Shown piece by piece: positions 22,394 to 33,420 of a DNA stretch of 64,000 bases (within the stretch, counting starts at the first letter, position 1; every line of letters starts with the position of its first letter). A program made the position numbers and the translations under genes. The notes under the pieces are model-generated. The model was not told the DNA's origin. It did not search any database and saw nothing but the letters and a program-made list of their open reading frames with translations. Source of the DNA: Dryas octopetala. Its lineage: Eukaryota > Streptophyta > Magnoliopsida > Rosales > Rosaceae. The stretch covers positions 16,527,896 through 16,591,895 of the forward strand of contig OY992837.1 of NCBI GenBank assembly GCA_963921425.1, written 5' to 3'.

Positions 22394-22885
22394 ATGGTGA
22401 TGGGGCACAAGTGTTTTATGATACAACTTGTTCTCTTTTTGGGTTTCACATATGTCCTCTCATCTGCTGCAGCTCCTGCCACTGGTAAGGCTCTCGAGCC
22501 TTGAGGCTTTTTAATATTTGTGTCATTTTTTCATTTATATACTGATTTAGTTCTTTGTTTCTTTGTTTTTGCAAAGAACTAATTATCTGGTTTTGTTCTT
22601 TTTTGGGTAAATATAGGAAGCCTCAAGGTATACAAGGAAGATCTACTGGGTCAGGTAATCTCTTTCTTTCTTTTATTTATTATTATGGACTTGTTTATGC
22701 ATAACATACCCAATTTAGTGTTGAAATTTGAGGTCTCTCTATTGATTTTTCAGAATTTGCTACATGAAGGCCTCCTTGATTTGGGAGAAGGATTTATTGA
22801 GAGGAGGATGGATTTGGAGACCAATGACTATTCAGAGCCAGGAGCAAACCCAGAACATAATCCAAAAGCTCCAGGAAGAGCTTGA
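22394..22885 (+). CDS. PSY-like tyrosine-sulfated peptide precursor (three exons)
   Basis: Exons 22394-22484, 22617-22654 and 22754-22885 join with GT/AG borders (phase 1, then phase 0) to give 86 residues. Residues 1-27 are a signal peptide with hydrophobic core IQLVLFLGFTYVLSS. The C terminus carries DYSEPGANPEHNPKAPG, matching the PSY family core of Asp-Tyr, acidic residue-Pro, Ala-Asn-Pro and His-Asn-Pro at identical spacing to PSY1. The acidic lead (LETND) before Tyr fits a TPST sulfation site. In the family the peptide is secreted and promotes growth or tunes growth-stress balance through receptor kinases. Exon layout and phases match the minus-strand gene at 6058-6919, so the two are paralogues. 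A poly(A) signal AATAAA lies at 23022. Confidence 0.82.
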
Positions 22886-23021
22886 CAAGTGTAAAAGGCC
22901 AAAAGGAGGGTCTTGTTGGAGTTATCTTCTCTTGCTATAGGATATATGTCCTCCACACATAAAATAATTCAGGACAAGATTCTTTTTTCTTTTTTTTTTG
23001 GTTCTTTAATTTTCCTTTGTT

Positions 23022-23027
23022 AATAAA
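23022..23027 (+). terminator. Poly(A) signal of the PSY-like gene
   Basis: AATAAA about 137 bp after the stop codon, preceded by a T-rich tract, as is usual for plant 3' ends. Confidence 0.5.
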
Positions 23028-23444
23028 AACAACTTGTTTGTTGAATACTGCACGTGCTATTTTTATTAGTCATTCTATTGCTTCTCTTCTTCTCTTTCTT
23101 TTTTTAAATACACAGTGGTTTAGAATTAAAAAAATAAAGACAATTAGTACAAATAATAGTATACTGTTGTAAATAAAGTGGCTGTCCATGTGAAATATAG
23201 AGAGACTTGGAAAGAGTAATCTCCAAGTCCTAAGTGTAGTCTCCAATTAATCTTAAGTAACCTCCAAGTAATTTGGATTGGCTCGATCTCAAGCTTCCCT
23301 TTGCCTATAAATAAGCAACATATATGTTGAAAGAAATGGACACTATATATATATTCATCAACAACAATTTCTTTTCACTTATCTCTTTACTCACCTCTCT
23401 ATTCTCAGTTCATAACATTATCACTTTCATAATATGTCACATTA

Positions 23445-23790
23445 TGATACGTACTAGGTCTTCTTCCCAATTTTGTTTTAAGGAAAAATAGAACTATGGA
23501 TAATGACTAAGACTAATTGAGGAGCCTTTAACCTCTAGAACTCTGTTTAAAAGAACAAACGACTAATTTCTTATTGATGTCCTATTCCTTCATTCACTTA
23601 GCCATTATATAGGCATAAGTTATAACAACATTATAGTAAAAGAAGGAGCACGTACAGCACTTCCAACGTTAGCATGGGTCTAAAGAGGAGATAACGCACT
23701 AACATTATTCTAAGAGTCCATATCACACTAACCCACTAACTAAAACAAACATAGACTTATTCAAAACAATATATGTTCTATTCAAAAATA
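23445..23790 (-). repeat. 3' LTR of a deleted LTR element
   Basis: About 345 bp that recur at 25449-25790 in the same orientation with scattered differences and small indels. Shared phrases include tcttcttccca, aaaaatagaactatggata and cccactaactaaaacaaac. With the coding remnants on the minus strand, this copy is the 3' LTR. Confidence 0.65.
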
Positions 23791-23829
23791 AAAATTAGAG
23801 AAAAAAAAAAAAAAAAAATCTAATTATCC

Positions 23830-24690
23830 GTAAAAATTCCTCCCTCTTTGAAAGGAGCCTTGACTTCAAGGCTGTAGCTTGGAGCTTTAACCCGCCTCAT
23901 CCGGTTACATATGAACGTCGCCATCATCTTCCTCCAAACAAGGTGAGATCATGAAAAGCTTCTTACACATGCATGTGCCCCGGCTTAAACTTCTCTTCCC
24001 AATTAAAGCAAAGGCCTTTACTTCGCCGTTCTTGCATCTCGCTTGTAGTTAATTAATTGCTTCACTTGGATAGGTGACGAAGGTGGGGCCAGTTTATTGG
24101 GTGATGAATTTTCCTTCAGTTGAGATAATTTGCGAGCCTTATACGTACGTACAGACGAGCAAGACCAATTGCAGCTGTAAGAGATGTTGGTCTGCCAGCC
24201 AAAACATCAGCTTTTATATTTTCTTTTAATCCACAAGTAAAGTAAAACAACTCACCTATCTATCTTGCACAAGATATATACCCCAACTTGGACAACAGCT
24301 TTTCAAATTCAGTTTGATAATCACGTACCGATCCAAATTGTTGTAATTTTACCAAATCACTAAAGAAGTCCTTAAATTGGTTTCAGCCTAAACGTTCGTG
24401 CAACAAATTAAATTAACACCAAGTAACTTCATTACCTTCTTGTTTCAACAATTGATACCATAGGTTGCCGGCGTCTCCCTCCAAATGGAATGATGCTTGT
24501 GCCACACGATATTTTTCAAGAGTTTGATGGAATTGAAAAAATTGCTCCACTCTGCAAACCCAGCTGATTGTGTCTTCTTCCCCACGGAAACGAGGAAACT
24601 CAATCTTACAAACTTCGGATTGTAGGTGTGATGAGAGCCATTACCACCATTGACTATAGCCTTCCCATTATCATTGGTTCGAGAGTTCTC
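23830..24690 (-). pseudogene. Ty3-gypsy-like gag remnant
   Basis: Minus-strand reading in mixed frames gives KIEFPRFRGEEDTISWVCRV, FFQFHQTLEKYRVAQASFHL and FGSVRDYQTEFEKLL, typical of Retrotrans_gag in plant gypsy elements. A zinc-knuckle relic follows (GLCFNWEEKFKPGHMCKKLF, with Trp where the second Cys is expected). Shortly after comes a PPT-like stretch, so protease, reverse transcriptase and integrase are missing. Stops and frameshifts show it is dead. Confidence 0.7.
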
Positions 24691-24692
24691 AC

Positions 24693-25324
24693 AGTTGGAA
24701 ATTATATGTTATAATATTCATTTTATATTATAATATTGAATGAAAACTGAAAAGTGTTGTTGACAATCCAAAAGTCACTTTCCTTTTGCCAAGCAGTGCC
24801 ACATCTTGCAGTAGTTGGTTGTGCCTCTTCACAAGGATATGTCTGATGCAAAAGTTGCATCTTTCTTTGTCAACAGCCACCGTGTGTATTGTTTAGTGTT
24901 TAGTCATGTTCTTTCACAAGCTTCTCTTGGGTTCTATATAAACCCATGATGCTCTGTATTATTTTTAAGTAATTTTCTAGTTTCTAGTCACTCTATTCTT
25001 CTTCTCCTCTCATTTACTAAAGAGAGTACAAATATATAATTGGTTTGTTAGAGTTCAAAATTGTAGTGCTTCAATTTAGAATTATTGATTGTTGTATCCT
25101 GGGAGGACGGACACTAAAGGAACTGCAAGCACAAGTGCAGGGGTGAAATTCTGTCTTTAGGACATTGCAATTTGCAAGCCTCAATCACAATCAGTTAGTA
25201 TTTCTTTGTGTCTATTTTTTCCTTTTACTTATTTAAAGTGTGTATACATTTATTGTATTATTATTATTATCTATTATTCAAATTTCCTATTATTAAATCC
25301 ATATTTCTGATTAATGTTCCAACA
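24693..25324 (+). mobile_element. Solo LTR, 632 bp, nested in the gag remnant
   Basis: It is flanked on both sides by CTCAC (24688-24692 and 25325-25329), a perfect 5-bp duplication. Ends are near-perfect inverted repeats, AGTTGGAA and TTCCAACA; the first base has changed from the expected T. A TATA-like tctatataaacc lies near 24936. No internal domain remains, so it arose by LTR-LTR recombination. The interrupted gag frame resumes on either side. Confidence 0.8.
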
Positions 25325-25448
25325 CTCACCAATTTCCCGAGTACCAAGCCTATCAAAGAGCTACTTGATTTTGTCCAAAATCCAAATAACCAACATCTTG
25401 CTCCAATTGCTCAACACGTTGGTCCATATTGAGGTTCTAATACCACAA
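25325..25448 (-). pseudogene. Start of the broken gag and primer-binding site
   Basis: On the minus strand next to the 5' LTR reads TGGTATTAGAACC (25434-25446), close to the Met-tRNA primer site of plant LTR elements. A gag-like start then follows (MDQRVEQLEQDVGYLDFGQN) and is interrupted by the solo LTR. This fixes the element's orientation as minus. Confidence 0.6.
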
Positions 25449-25790
25449 TGGTACGTACTGGGTCTTCTTCCCATTAATTTTGTCTTAAGGAAAAATAGAA
25501 CTATGGATAATGGCTAAGGCTAATTGACCTCTAGAACTCTGTTTTAGAGAACAAAACGACTAATCTCTTATTGATGTCTCACTCCTTCATTCACTCAGCC
25601 GTTATATAGGCATGAGTAATAACAACATTGTAGTAAAAGTAGGAGCAAGTACACCACTTCCAACGTTAACATGAGTCTAAAAAGGAGATAACTAACTAAC
25701 CATCTTATCCTAAAAGTCCATATCCCACTAACCCACTAACTAAAACAAACTTACAATGACTTATTCAATACCTAAGTTCAAATAATGTTG
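25449..25790 (-). repeat. 5' LTR of the deleted LTR element
   Basis: Partner of 23445-23790. Its left edge (tggtacgtactggg) matches tgatacgtactagg of the other copy. The right edge is less clear and no matching target duplication was found, consistent with an old insertion. Confidence 0.6.
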
Positions 25791-25799
25791 ATGTGTATT

Positions 25800-28680
25800 A
25801 GAAGGGGTTTTTCACCCCAACAATTTTTTTTTTCAATTTTCTTGTAATTTACTTTTAATGGTATTGTTGATTTCTCTATTTGGATAAGGGAAGAGAAAGG
25901 AAGGGGATAACAAAAGGGAGATGGAGAATTATTTTTTTTCTTTTAATTTTTTTTCCTAATTTTTTTTATCATTTTTTGTTTTATTTTTTAATTTAATTTT
26001 TAGTTTATTTTAATGAGTAAGAGATTAGATACTTTTTTTTATATTTTTTCTTGACACATGATGTAATCTTCACCTAATTTTTGGGGCACACTAATGTTTA
26101 ATTTTTGGTCCATTCATTTTATAACACATCGATAAATAATAGGGCTAATTACAAATAAATCAATAAAACTTTTTAAAATTACATATTAATCAATGCACTT
26201 TTCAGAATTTCGTTTTAGTCACTATTGACCAAAATGAAAAAAAAAAAGATAAATTACAATAGACCAATAAACATTCATTACTATGCAAATTTAGATTTGT
26301 GTTTGACTGCTACGCAACAAAACAACTTAGGATTACGCCCAAAACCCGAGACCTAAGCCCTAAGCCACAACCCCATTTATATACCGGCCCTAAGCCTCAT
26401 TTTTATACCCTAAAGTAAATCAAGGGCAACGTTGTAATTTTACACTCATAAGTAATGAAAAAAATAGAATGGGCAAATTCATATTTTCCAATGCATCAAA
26501 ATATATACATAACAGACTAAAGTGGAATAAATTTCAAAATTCATTGACCTTTGTGGGAAAAATAAATCCACATTGACCATTATGTAATATTGAAATGTTT
26601 TGTTGATTTAAATGTATTTTATTATAAGTAATATCATATAGCAGTGTTACTTTCACATACAAACAAAAATTCATTAAGAGAATTGAATTAATAACCAATA
26701 ACGATTTGTTGACATTGAAAAACATAGCAAACGTTTGTTACCATACTTTTAAAAATAAAAATAAGATAAAAGGAAGAGAATCCAAATCCCATAATTGTTA
26801 TGGCCTAAAAAATGCTTCGGCCACGTGGACGGCCGAGATCAACCACAACACGCCTCGCTGTAAGTGATGTTGAGGTTTCGACCTTTGCCTTGGGTGCGAG
26901 TGTTCCACTAATCGGCTTCGAGTAGCCGATTAGAAAAAGTTAATATTAAATGCGAAAAATAAAAATGAAAATGTAAATATGTCAAATTAAAAATCTAACT
27001 TCTAACAACGTACGATTGTACAATAGGAAAAGGAATAGAAAATTTATCTAGGGTCTTTTCTTGCCTAGATTGCCAAGGACTTTGAGAATGAACAACTAAA
27101 ATGTAAATAAAAGAGCAACATGAATTTAAAAAAGAGCTTAATGGAACATAACATTAAAACAAATTCTAAGAACAAGAGCTAGATGTTCTTGAAAAAACCC
27201 AAAATACAAGGAAATTGCATAAGCATAAAGAAATACAATTGAAAGGGCCTTGAAAGGCTAGACAAATGAAAATAAAGAGAGATTTGAGAAATAAAAGTCA
27301 AGGGGCTGAATTGGGAGCAAAAAGGTTGTTGGGAATTTTCACATTTTTGTGAGATTTTTGGGGTTGTGTGTGTTGGAGAGGGTGGTTGTTCAAATTTTCC
27401 TATAGCTTCGTTTTTATAATCAGTTATTTACTTCATTCTCAAGTTCTTTGTAGCTACGTGTGTGATTTAGAATAATTTACTTTTTGAAGTAGGTAGACAG
27501 CTGTAAATAAGCTAGGTTCTTTAGTGGTGAACAGTTATAGATGAGTTGAGAATGAGATAATATTGATGAGTCACTTTTGATTTGGAAATATATATCTCCA
27601 GCCAAAGGACAAGTAATATAGCCGGCCTTGGTTGAGCATATGTCTACAAACAAGAAAACACTTCAGGATGCAAAACCATGTCTGCAGCACTTCTTGGACA
27701 TATATGTATATCACAATCCTTTTTTTCTTTAATCAAGCATTAAAAACATCTAATGCCCTCAAATTTTGGGAGCGGTCCCAACAAGAATAAAACTGCTAAT
27801 TAATATATATAATATCGTCGGCTACAAAGTTTGCCACGGATAAGAGACATGGGCCATTTATACAAGTTGCAATATTGCATGTCTTTGTCTACATAATTCT
27901 AGCCACTATGAAGGTTATCATATTGATAGCAAAAGAAAAAATATTGTCAGTCTGTACTTAAGATATTAACTTGTTTGCCTTGCCACCAAGTGGTTATTTA
28001 ACTTTTTGCTAATTCCGTCAAGTGCTTATTACAACGTGTTAAAGTTTGGAGCAAATTTTGTTTAATGTTTTCCCTGCTGATGCTGACTAAGCAAAGTATG
28101 AATGGAGGGAGCAGAATAACAAAGCAACGTTCATTTTTGCAGAAGGCTGCATGTGTCCACTTATTATCTGCCCCTAAAAGGAAAGGGCTGTGTACGTGCA
28201 CGGGCACATAAGCCAAAACAACTGAATTTTTTGTGGGTATCTTCATCTATATTATTCTCCTTCCTTCTATTTTGAAATGCAAATTACGAGATATGATTGG
28301 ATTCTTTGGTGTATTAATACTAAATTACAATTTACTCTCTAGCTAATGTACACATATTTTTTGTAATCATATTTATTTATATGTAAGAACATTTAATATT
28401 TTATAGGTATAAAAAGGCGTATAAAATCAGAGATTTTGAACTTGTTTCCGTTGGCAGTACTATAACTAAATCTATAATATTTCCCAAAAAAACATAATAG
28501 TATATTTAATTTCTATAAAAAGAAATTCTAGTATATCTAATATTATTTATTATTATGATCCACTATTTTGTGGAAAAGAAAGAATCCCATATGTCTTGAT
28601 TTTAATTAAGCTGATGAAAGAATCAGCAGCCTGCAGATACCAACCCCCACACAAAAAAAATCAGCACTAGGCACGGTGCT
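25800..28680. other. Intergenic DNA upstream of the MCTP gene
   Basis: AT-rich, with T runs near 25820-26050 and A runs near 26240. A GC-richer patch at 26800-26930 (ggccacgtggacggccgag) may be an LTR or transposon edge, but no partner was found. No gene was recognised. Confidence 0.4.
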
Positions 28681-28752
28681 CAGCTCTCTCAGCAGACCCA
28701 CGCTACTCTTGCCCCCACTATTCATCCAAAAACCCACCCCCCCAAGATCCTT

Positions 28753-28769
28753 CCACGTGGCCTATATAT
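28753..28769 (+). promoter_or_regulatory. G-box and TATA box of the MCTP gene
   Basis: A perfect G-box CCACGTGG (28753-28760) is followed directly by TATATAT (28763-28769). A start site about 30 bp on would give a roughly 155-nt 5' UTR that contains no ATG before 28952. G-boxes bind bZIP and bHLH factors, suggesting light, hormone or stress input. Confidence 0.6.
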
Positions 28770-28887
28770 CTTTGTCCTAAGTGTCCACGCTCCCCCCTCC
28801 CCTCTTTTTAAACCTCCATCCCTGGTCCCTCTTCTTTTTCCATCCCCACTTTACTACTCACCACACCACACCACACCACCACACAAT

Positions 28888-28889
<2 letters not shown>

Positions 28890-28922
<33 letters not shown>
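28890..28922. repeat. (CT)n microsatellite in the MCTP 5' UTR
   Basis: A CT run of about 32 bp within the leader, following a CCACA minisatellite (28860-28883). It falls upstream of the chosen start codon. Confidence 0.85.
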
Positions 28923-28925
<3 letters not shown>

Positions 28926-28951
28926 GTTTCATTTCCAGACTAAACCAAAAG

Positions 28952-31930
28952 ATGGCAGGTCGGAAATTAATCGTGGAAGTGTGCAACGCCAAGAATCTGA
29001 TGCCAAAAGACGGGCAAGGCACGGCGAGTGCGTACGCGATGGTGGACTTCGACGGGCAGAGGCGGCGGACGAAGACGAAGCTACGAGATCTGAACCCCGA
29101 GTGGGACGAGAAGCTCGAGTTTCTAGTCCACGACAACGACTCCATGGCCTCGGAAATCTTGGAAGTCAACATCTACAACGATAAGAAGACCGGCAAAAGA
29201 AGCACTTTCCTCGGCAAAGTCAAGATCTCCGGAAGCACTTTCGTCAAAGCCGGGGCGGCGGAGACGCTCGTTTACTATCCCTTGGAAAAGCGGAGCGTGT
29301 TTTCACAGATCAAAGGCGAGCTTGGATTGAAGATTTATTATATTGATGAAGACCCACCAGCCGCGGCAGCCACGGATGCAGCCACTGCTCCGCCAGCAGC
29401 CGAGGAGAAGCCACAGGAAAATAATCCGAACGAAGGGGAGAAAGCTGCAGCTAAAGATGATGATAAAAAGAAAGAGGATGCAAATGTCACACAAGAAGAA
29501 GCGAAGCCGAAAGCAGAGGATCAAAAGCCAAAGGAGGCATCAGCTGCTGCTCCGCCGCCAGCAGAGGTTGAGAATCCACCAATCGCGGAGAAGCCAAAGG
29601 ATGAGATGAAGCAGATGACAGAAGATACTAGTGGCAAGCTTGAGCTTGGTATCAGTGAGCTAGAGCTCCAACCTTTGGCCCGGGATCGGAGCCGGAGCGC
29701 ATACGATCTAGTAGACCGTATGCCCTTCCTTTATGTTCGAGTTGTCAAAGCCAAATTATCTGGTAGTTCTGGTTCGACACCCAATATTTATGCCAAGCTT
29801 GTGATTGGAACCCACACTATCAGAACGGCCAAGACAGACAAAGACTGGGACCAAGTCTTTGCGTTCGATAAGGATGGATTGAACTCCACCTCACTGGAAG
29901 TCTCCGTGTGGTCCACCGCAGAGGAGAAGAAGGAAAATGAACCCCCTGTAGTCACAGAGACCGACCTCGGAACGGTGTCGTTTGATCTTCATGAAGTGCC
30001 GAAGCGAGTTCCCCCTGACAGTCCTCTGGCTCCTCAGTGGTACACTTTGGAGTCCGATAAGTTTCCCGGAAATGACGTCATGCTCGCCGTATGGATCGGG
30101 ACTCAGGCCGACGAGGCGTTTCAAGAGGCGTGGCAGTCGGATTCGGGTGGGTTGATACCCGAGACCCGAGCCAAGGTTTATTTGTCTCCCAAGCTTTGGT
30201 ACTTGAGAGTAACGGTCATCCAAACCCAGGATCTGCAGCTAGCTTCGGGATCCGAGGCTCAAAAGGTTCGGAGTAGTCCTGAACTTTACGTCAAGGCTCA
30301 GCTTGGTGCCCAACTTTTCAAGACCAGTAGGACCTCCGTGGGGTCCATGTCCTCCAGCTCGCCTAACCCAACTTGGAATGAGGACTTGGTGTTTGTCGCA
30401 GCCGAGCCGTTTGAGCCGTTTATGGTTCTAACGGTTGAAGATGTGACCAATGGGCAGTCAGTAGGCCATGCTAAGATACACGTGGCAAGTATTGAGAGGA
30501 GGTCTGATGATCGGGCGGAGCCAAAGTCCAGATGGTTCAATTTGGTAGGTGACGAGAGTCGTCCTTATGCGGGACGGATACACTTGAAAGTCTGCTTGGA
30601 AGGTGGATATCATATGCTAGATGAGGCAGCTCACGTGACCAGCGATGTACGAGCTGCTGCTAAGCAGCTAGCCAAACCTCCAATTGGATTACTCGAAGTT
30701 GGTATTCGCGGCGCCACCAATTTACTTCCGGTGAAGACCAAGAATGGAGGCGTGCGTGGGACCACTGATACTTATGTTGTTGCCAAATATGGGCCCAAGT
30801 GGGTCCGAACCCGCACCATTTTGGACCGGTTCAACCCGCGCTGGAACGAGCAATATACCTGGGATGTGTACGATCCCTGCACCGTGCTCACTATGGGCGT
30901 GTTCAATAATGGAAGGTACAAGTGCGATGAAGCAGGAAAACCCGAGAAAGACATTCGGATTGGGAAGATACGTGTACGGCTGTCCACGCTCGAAACGAAT
31001 CGGGTGTACTTGAACTCATATTCCCTTACCATGTTGCTTCCTGGTGGGGCCAAGAAAATGGGGGAGATTGAGATAACCGTCCGATTTTCGTGCTCGTCGT
31101 GGCTTAGTCTCGTTCAAGCTTACACTACTCCAATGCTTCCGAGAATGCACTACGTGCGCCCGCTCGGCCCGGCCCAGCAAGACATCCTGCGGCACACGGT
31201 CATGCGCATAGTCGCAGCTCGGCTCGCGAGGTCTGAGCCGCCGCTGGGCCATGAGGTGGTTCAATTCATGTTGGATTCGGACACGCACGTGTGGAGCATG
31301 AGGAGAAGCAAAACCAATTGGTTTCGTGTGGTGGGGTGTTTGTCACGTGCAGCTACCTTGGCACGTTGGCTTGATGGAATCCGCACGTGGGTGCACACAC
31401 CCACCACTGTTTTAGTGCACGTGCTGCTTGTGGCCGCGGTGTTACGTCCGCATCTAGTGTTCCCCACCGTATTCATGTACGCCTTCCTGATCCTACTGTT
31501 GAGATCTTGCTATCGCCAGAGGGCCCCACCTAACATGGACCCGAGAATCTCGCAAATTGATGCTGTGAGCCCAGATGAGCTAGATGAGGAGCTTGATGGG
31601 TTCCCGTCCACCCGGCCGTCGGATGTGATTCGTATCCGATACGACCGATTGCGAGCTTTGGGTGGACGGGCCCAAACACTTTTAGGTGATGTGGCAGCCC
31701 AAGGGGAGCGTTTGGAGGCATTGTTTAATTGGAGGGACCCAAGGGCAACTGGAATATTTGTGGTGTTTTGCCTAGTGGCCTCTTTGGTATTCTACATGGT
31801 GCCATTCAAGGCCTTTGTGTTGGGGTCAGGGTTCTATTACCTGCGCCACCCAAGGTTCCGTGACGACATGCCGTCGGTTCCGGTCAACTTTTTCCGGCGA
31901 CTTCCGTCCCTCTCTGATCAGATTATGTAG
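28952..31930 (+). CDS. MCTP: Multiple C2 domain and transmembrane region protein (MCTP)
   Basis: A single uninterrupted frame of 992 codons; many plant MCTPs, including QUIRKY, are likewise intronless. Four C2 domains are visible. C2A spans residues ~3-115 (RKLIVEVCNAKNLMPKDGQG, DLNPEWDEKL). An Ala/Pro/Lys/Glu-rich linker follows (~130-240). C2B is ~257-390 (FLYVRVVKAKL), C2C ~415-560 (LWYLRVTVIQTQDLQ) and C2D ~577-710 (GLLEVGIRGATNLLPVKT). The C-terminal PRT_C region has hydrophobic segments at ~817-850 and ~932-965 and ends RRLPSLSDQIM. MCTPs anchor in the ER and use C2 domains to bind plasma-membrane lipids, tethering the two at plasmodesmata and affecting cell-to-cell transport and signalling. 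C2B lacks most acidic loop residues, so it may bind lipid without calcium. Met 28952 is the first ATG after the promoter. The exact family number is unresolved. Confidence 0.93.
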   Translation: MAGRKLIVEVCNAKNLMPKDGQGTASAYAMVDFDGQRRRTKTKLRDLNPEWDEKLEFLVHDNDSMASEILEVNIYNDKKTGKRSTFLGKVKISGSTFVKAGAAETLVYYPLEKRSVFSQIKGELGLKIYYIDEDPPAAAATDAATAPPAAEEKPQENNPNEGEKAAAKDDDKKKEDANVTQEEAKPKAEDQKPKEASAAAPPPAEVENPPIAEKPKDEMKQMTEDTSGKLELGISELELQPLARDRSRSAYDLVDRMPFLYVRVVKAKLSGSSGSTPNIYAKLVIGTHTIRTAKTDKDWDQVFAFDKDGLNSTSLEVSVWSTAEEKKENEPPVVTETDLGTVSFDLHEVPKRVPPDSPLAPQWYTLESDKFPGNDVMLAVWIGTQADEAFQEAWQSDSGGLIPETRAKVYLSPKLWYLRVTVIQTQDLQLASGSEAQKVRSSPELYVKAQLGAQLFKTSRTSVGSMSSSSPNPTWNEDLVFVAAEPFEPFMVLTVEDVTNGQSVGHAKIHVASIERRSDDRAEPKSRWFNLVGDESRPYAGRIHLKVCLEGGYHMLDEAAHVTSDVRAAAKQLAKPPIGLLEVGIRGATNLLPVKTKNGGVRGTTDTYVVAKYGPKWVRTRTILDRFNPRWNEQYTWDVYDPCTVLTMGVFNNGRYKCDEAGKPEKDIRIGKIRVRLSTLETNRVYLNSYSLTMLLPGGAKKMGEIEITVRFSCSSWLSLVQAYTTPMLPRMHYVRPLGPAQQDILRHTVMRIVAARLARSEPPLGHEVVQFMLDSDTHVWSMRRSKTNWFRVVGCLSRAATLARWLDGIRTWVHTPTTVLVHVLLVAAVLRPHLVFPTVFMYAFLILLLRSCYRQRAPPNMDPRISQIDAVSPDELDEELDGFPSTRPSDVIRIRYDRLRALGGRAQTLLGDVAAQGERLEALFNWRDPRATGIFVVFCLVASLVFYMVPFKAFVLGSGFYYLRHPRFRDDMPSVPVNFFRRLPSLSDQIM

Positions 31931-33280
31931 ATTGGGGGTTTTGGTTCCACTCTCTTGGTGAAGTACGTAGTTAACTTAGCTCAATTCATGATGTATTCTT
32001 TTAATTTTTTTTTTTTCTCTTTTTGGGTATTTGATATGAATATTTTTTTCTTAATGGAGAAATAATGAGATCTAATTAAAGGCAAAAAGATCTTCTTGGT
32101 ATTCATGAAGTTGGTTCAAATTCAAGAAAGTGACCGTTGTCTATGGGGGTGTGGACCATTCAATATATATCCCAACAAACAAAGCCTTATTGATGTTCTT
32201 TTACTTACCTTCAGTGCGCTTAATAAATTAAAAAAGAGACGTATGGAGAAAGTAGCCGTTATATGAGTCAGCCTCCACTATACTGCTCTAAGTGGTAGTG
32301 TGGTACTGACAAGTACACGCATAATGCTATTTGCATGTAACTAATAATCAAAATCAGAATAGGATTGTAACAAAAAAAAAAAAACAATCAGAACAGGAGA
32401 AAATTTCTTATTTACACTTCCAAAGGGAAAGGACGTAATTCCAAAGCATACAATTTGTCTTCTGTTCTGAAGGAACAAACTCTACATCCCTACTTCACCA
32501 AATAGAGAGAACAAACAAACAGCTTAGTTGGTTAATTGCACAGAGAATTAGCCATTTCATCATCTCCTTCGAATGACAGCTACTTAGTTAGATAACTAGG
32601 AATTTTAGATGTTGTTATATACTAGGAATTTTGTTAGATTCTTGGTATTTTTCTGTGTTGTAATTTGGATTTTTAAATGATTTGAGAGTATGGAATGTGC
32701 TTTGTTTATTTTTTTTTTTTTTGTTACAGCTGTGCACTTTAGGTGTTTGTAGAATTATTTTATTTAGAATTATTTTATGTAACTTTGATATTTTATGGAC
32801 CAAAAACAAACATAGAAAAGAGCATACCATTTAGCTTCCATTAGACAATCGGTATCCATATTAATCAATCCACATTCCCTAACCTGAAACAACAAGCTAC
32901 TTTTTTTTTTTTTAATCTAAATCACCCTATACTTTTTATTTTATTTTGTCAAGTACTCAGAAGATGTTTAAGTTGAAAAACCCAGCAAACAACTAAAATA
33001 AATTGCTGGTGGTATATATTTTACAGAAAAAGTTGGTGTAATTACAACTGGAAAACTAGGTAACAAAACTCTCTATTTTTGTGTAATCCAAGTACTCATA
33101 ATCTTTTCTAGAAAAAACTTCTGCTGCATGATGAAGGTGAATTGATCCATCTGATCTTGCAACTCTGCTGCAAATAAAGTTGCTTGCTCATTTTGCCCTG
33201 ATGTGGAGGTTTGAGCATCACTGGGGGCATAACAATGATACATAAGCCAATATCACTTACATATGGGATGATATATAGTA
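31931..33280. other. 3' flank of the MCTP gene and intergenic DNA
   Basis: The first ~150 bp should hold the 3' UTR (T-rich tract at 32001-32020, AATAAT-like signals near 32062). The remainder is AT-rich with no recognisable gene. Confidence 0.4.
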
Positions 33281-33284
33281 GAGT

Positions 33285-33420
33285 TTGATGGTCTAGTGGG
33301 TCAGGCATTGCTTCTTTTATTGGTTTTATGTTCGAATCATTTTTAGTAACTTGTTTTTCAGTCTTTTTTTTAGTTAGTTTTTTTGGGTTTTGAGTCTTAT
33401 GTTCTATATATATATATATA
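33285..33420 (+). repeat. tRNA-derived SINE-like sequence
   Basis: A-box-like TGGTCTAGTGGG (33289-33300) and B-box-like GTTCGAATC (33330-33338) are spaced 30 bp apart, as in tRNA-derived SINE heads. A T-rich and then TA-repeat tail follows. There is no tRNA cloverleaf, so it is not a functional tRNA. Flanking duplications were not resolved. Confidence 0.5.

Noticed and set aside
28781..28951. 57-residue N-terminal extension of the MCTP frame
   Set aside because: It begins at GTG, has no ATG, contains CCACA and CT microsatellites, and lies right after the TATA box. It is the 5' UTR.
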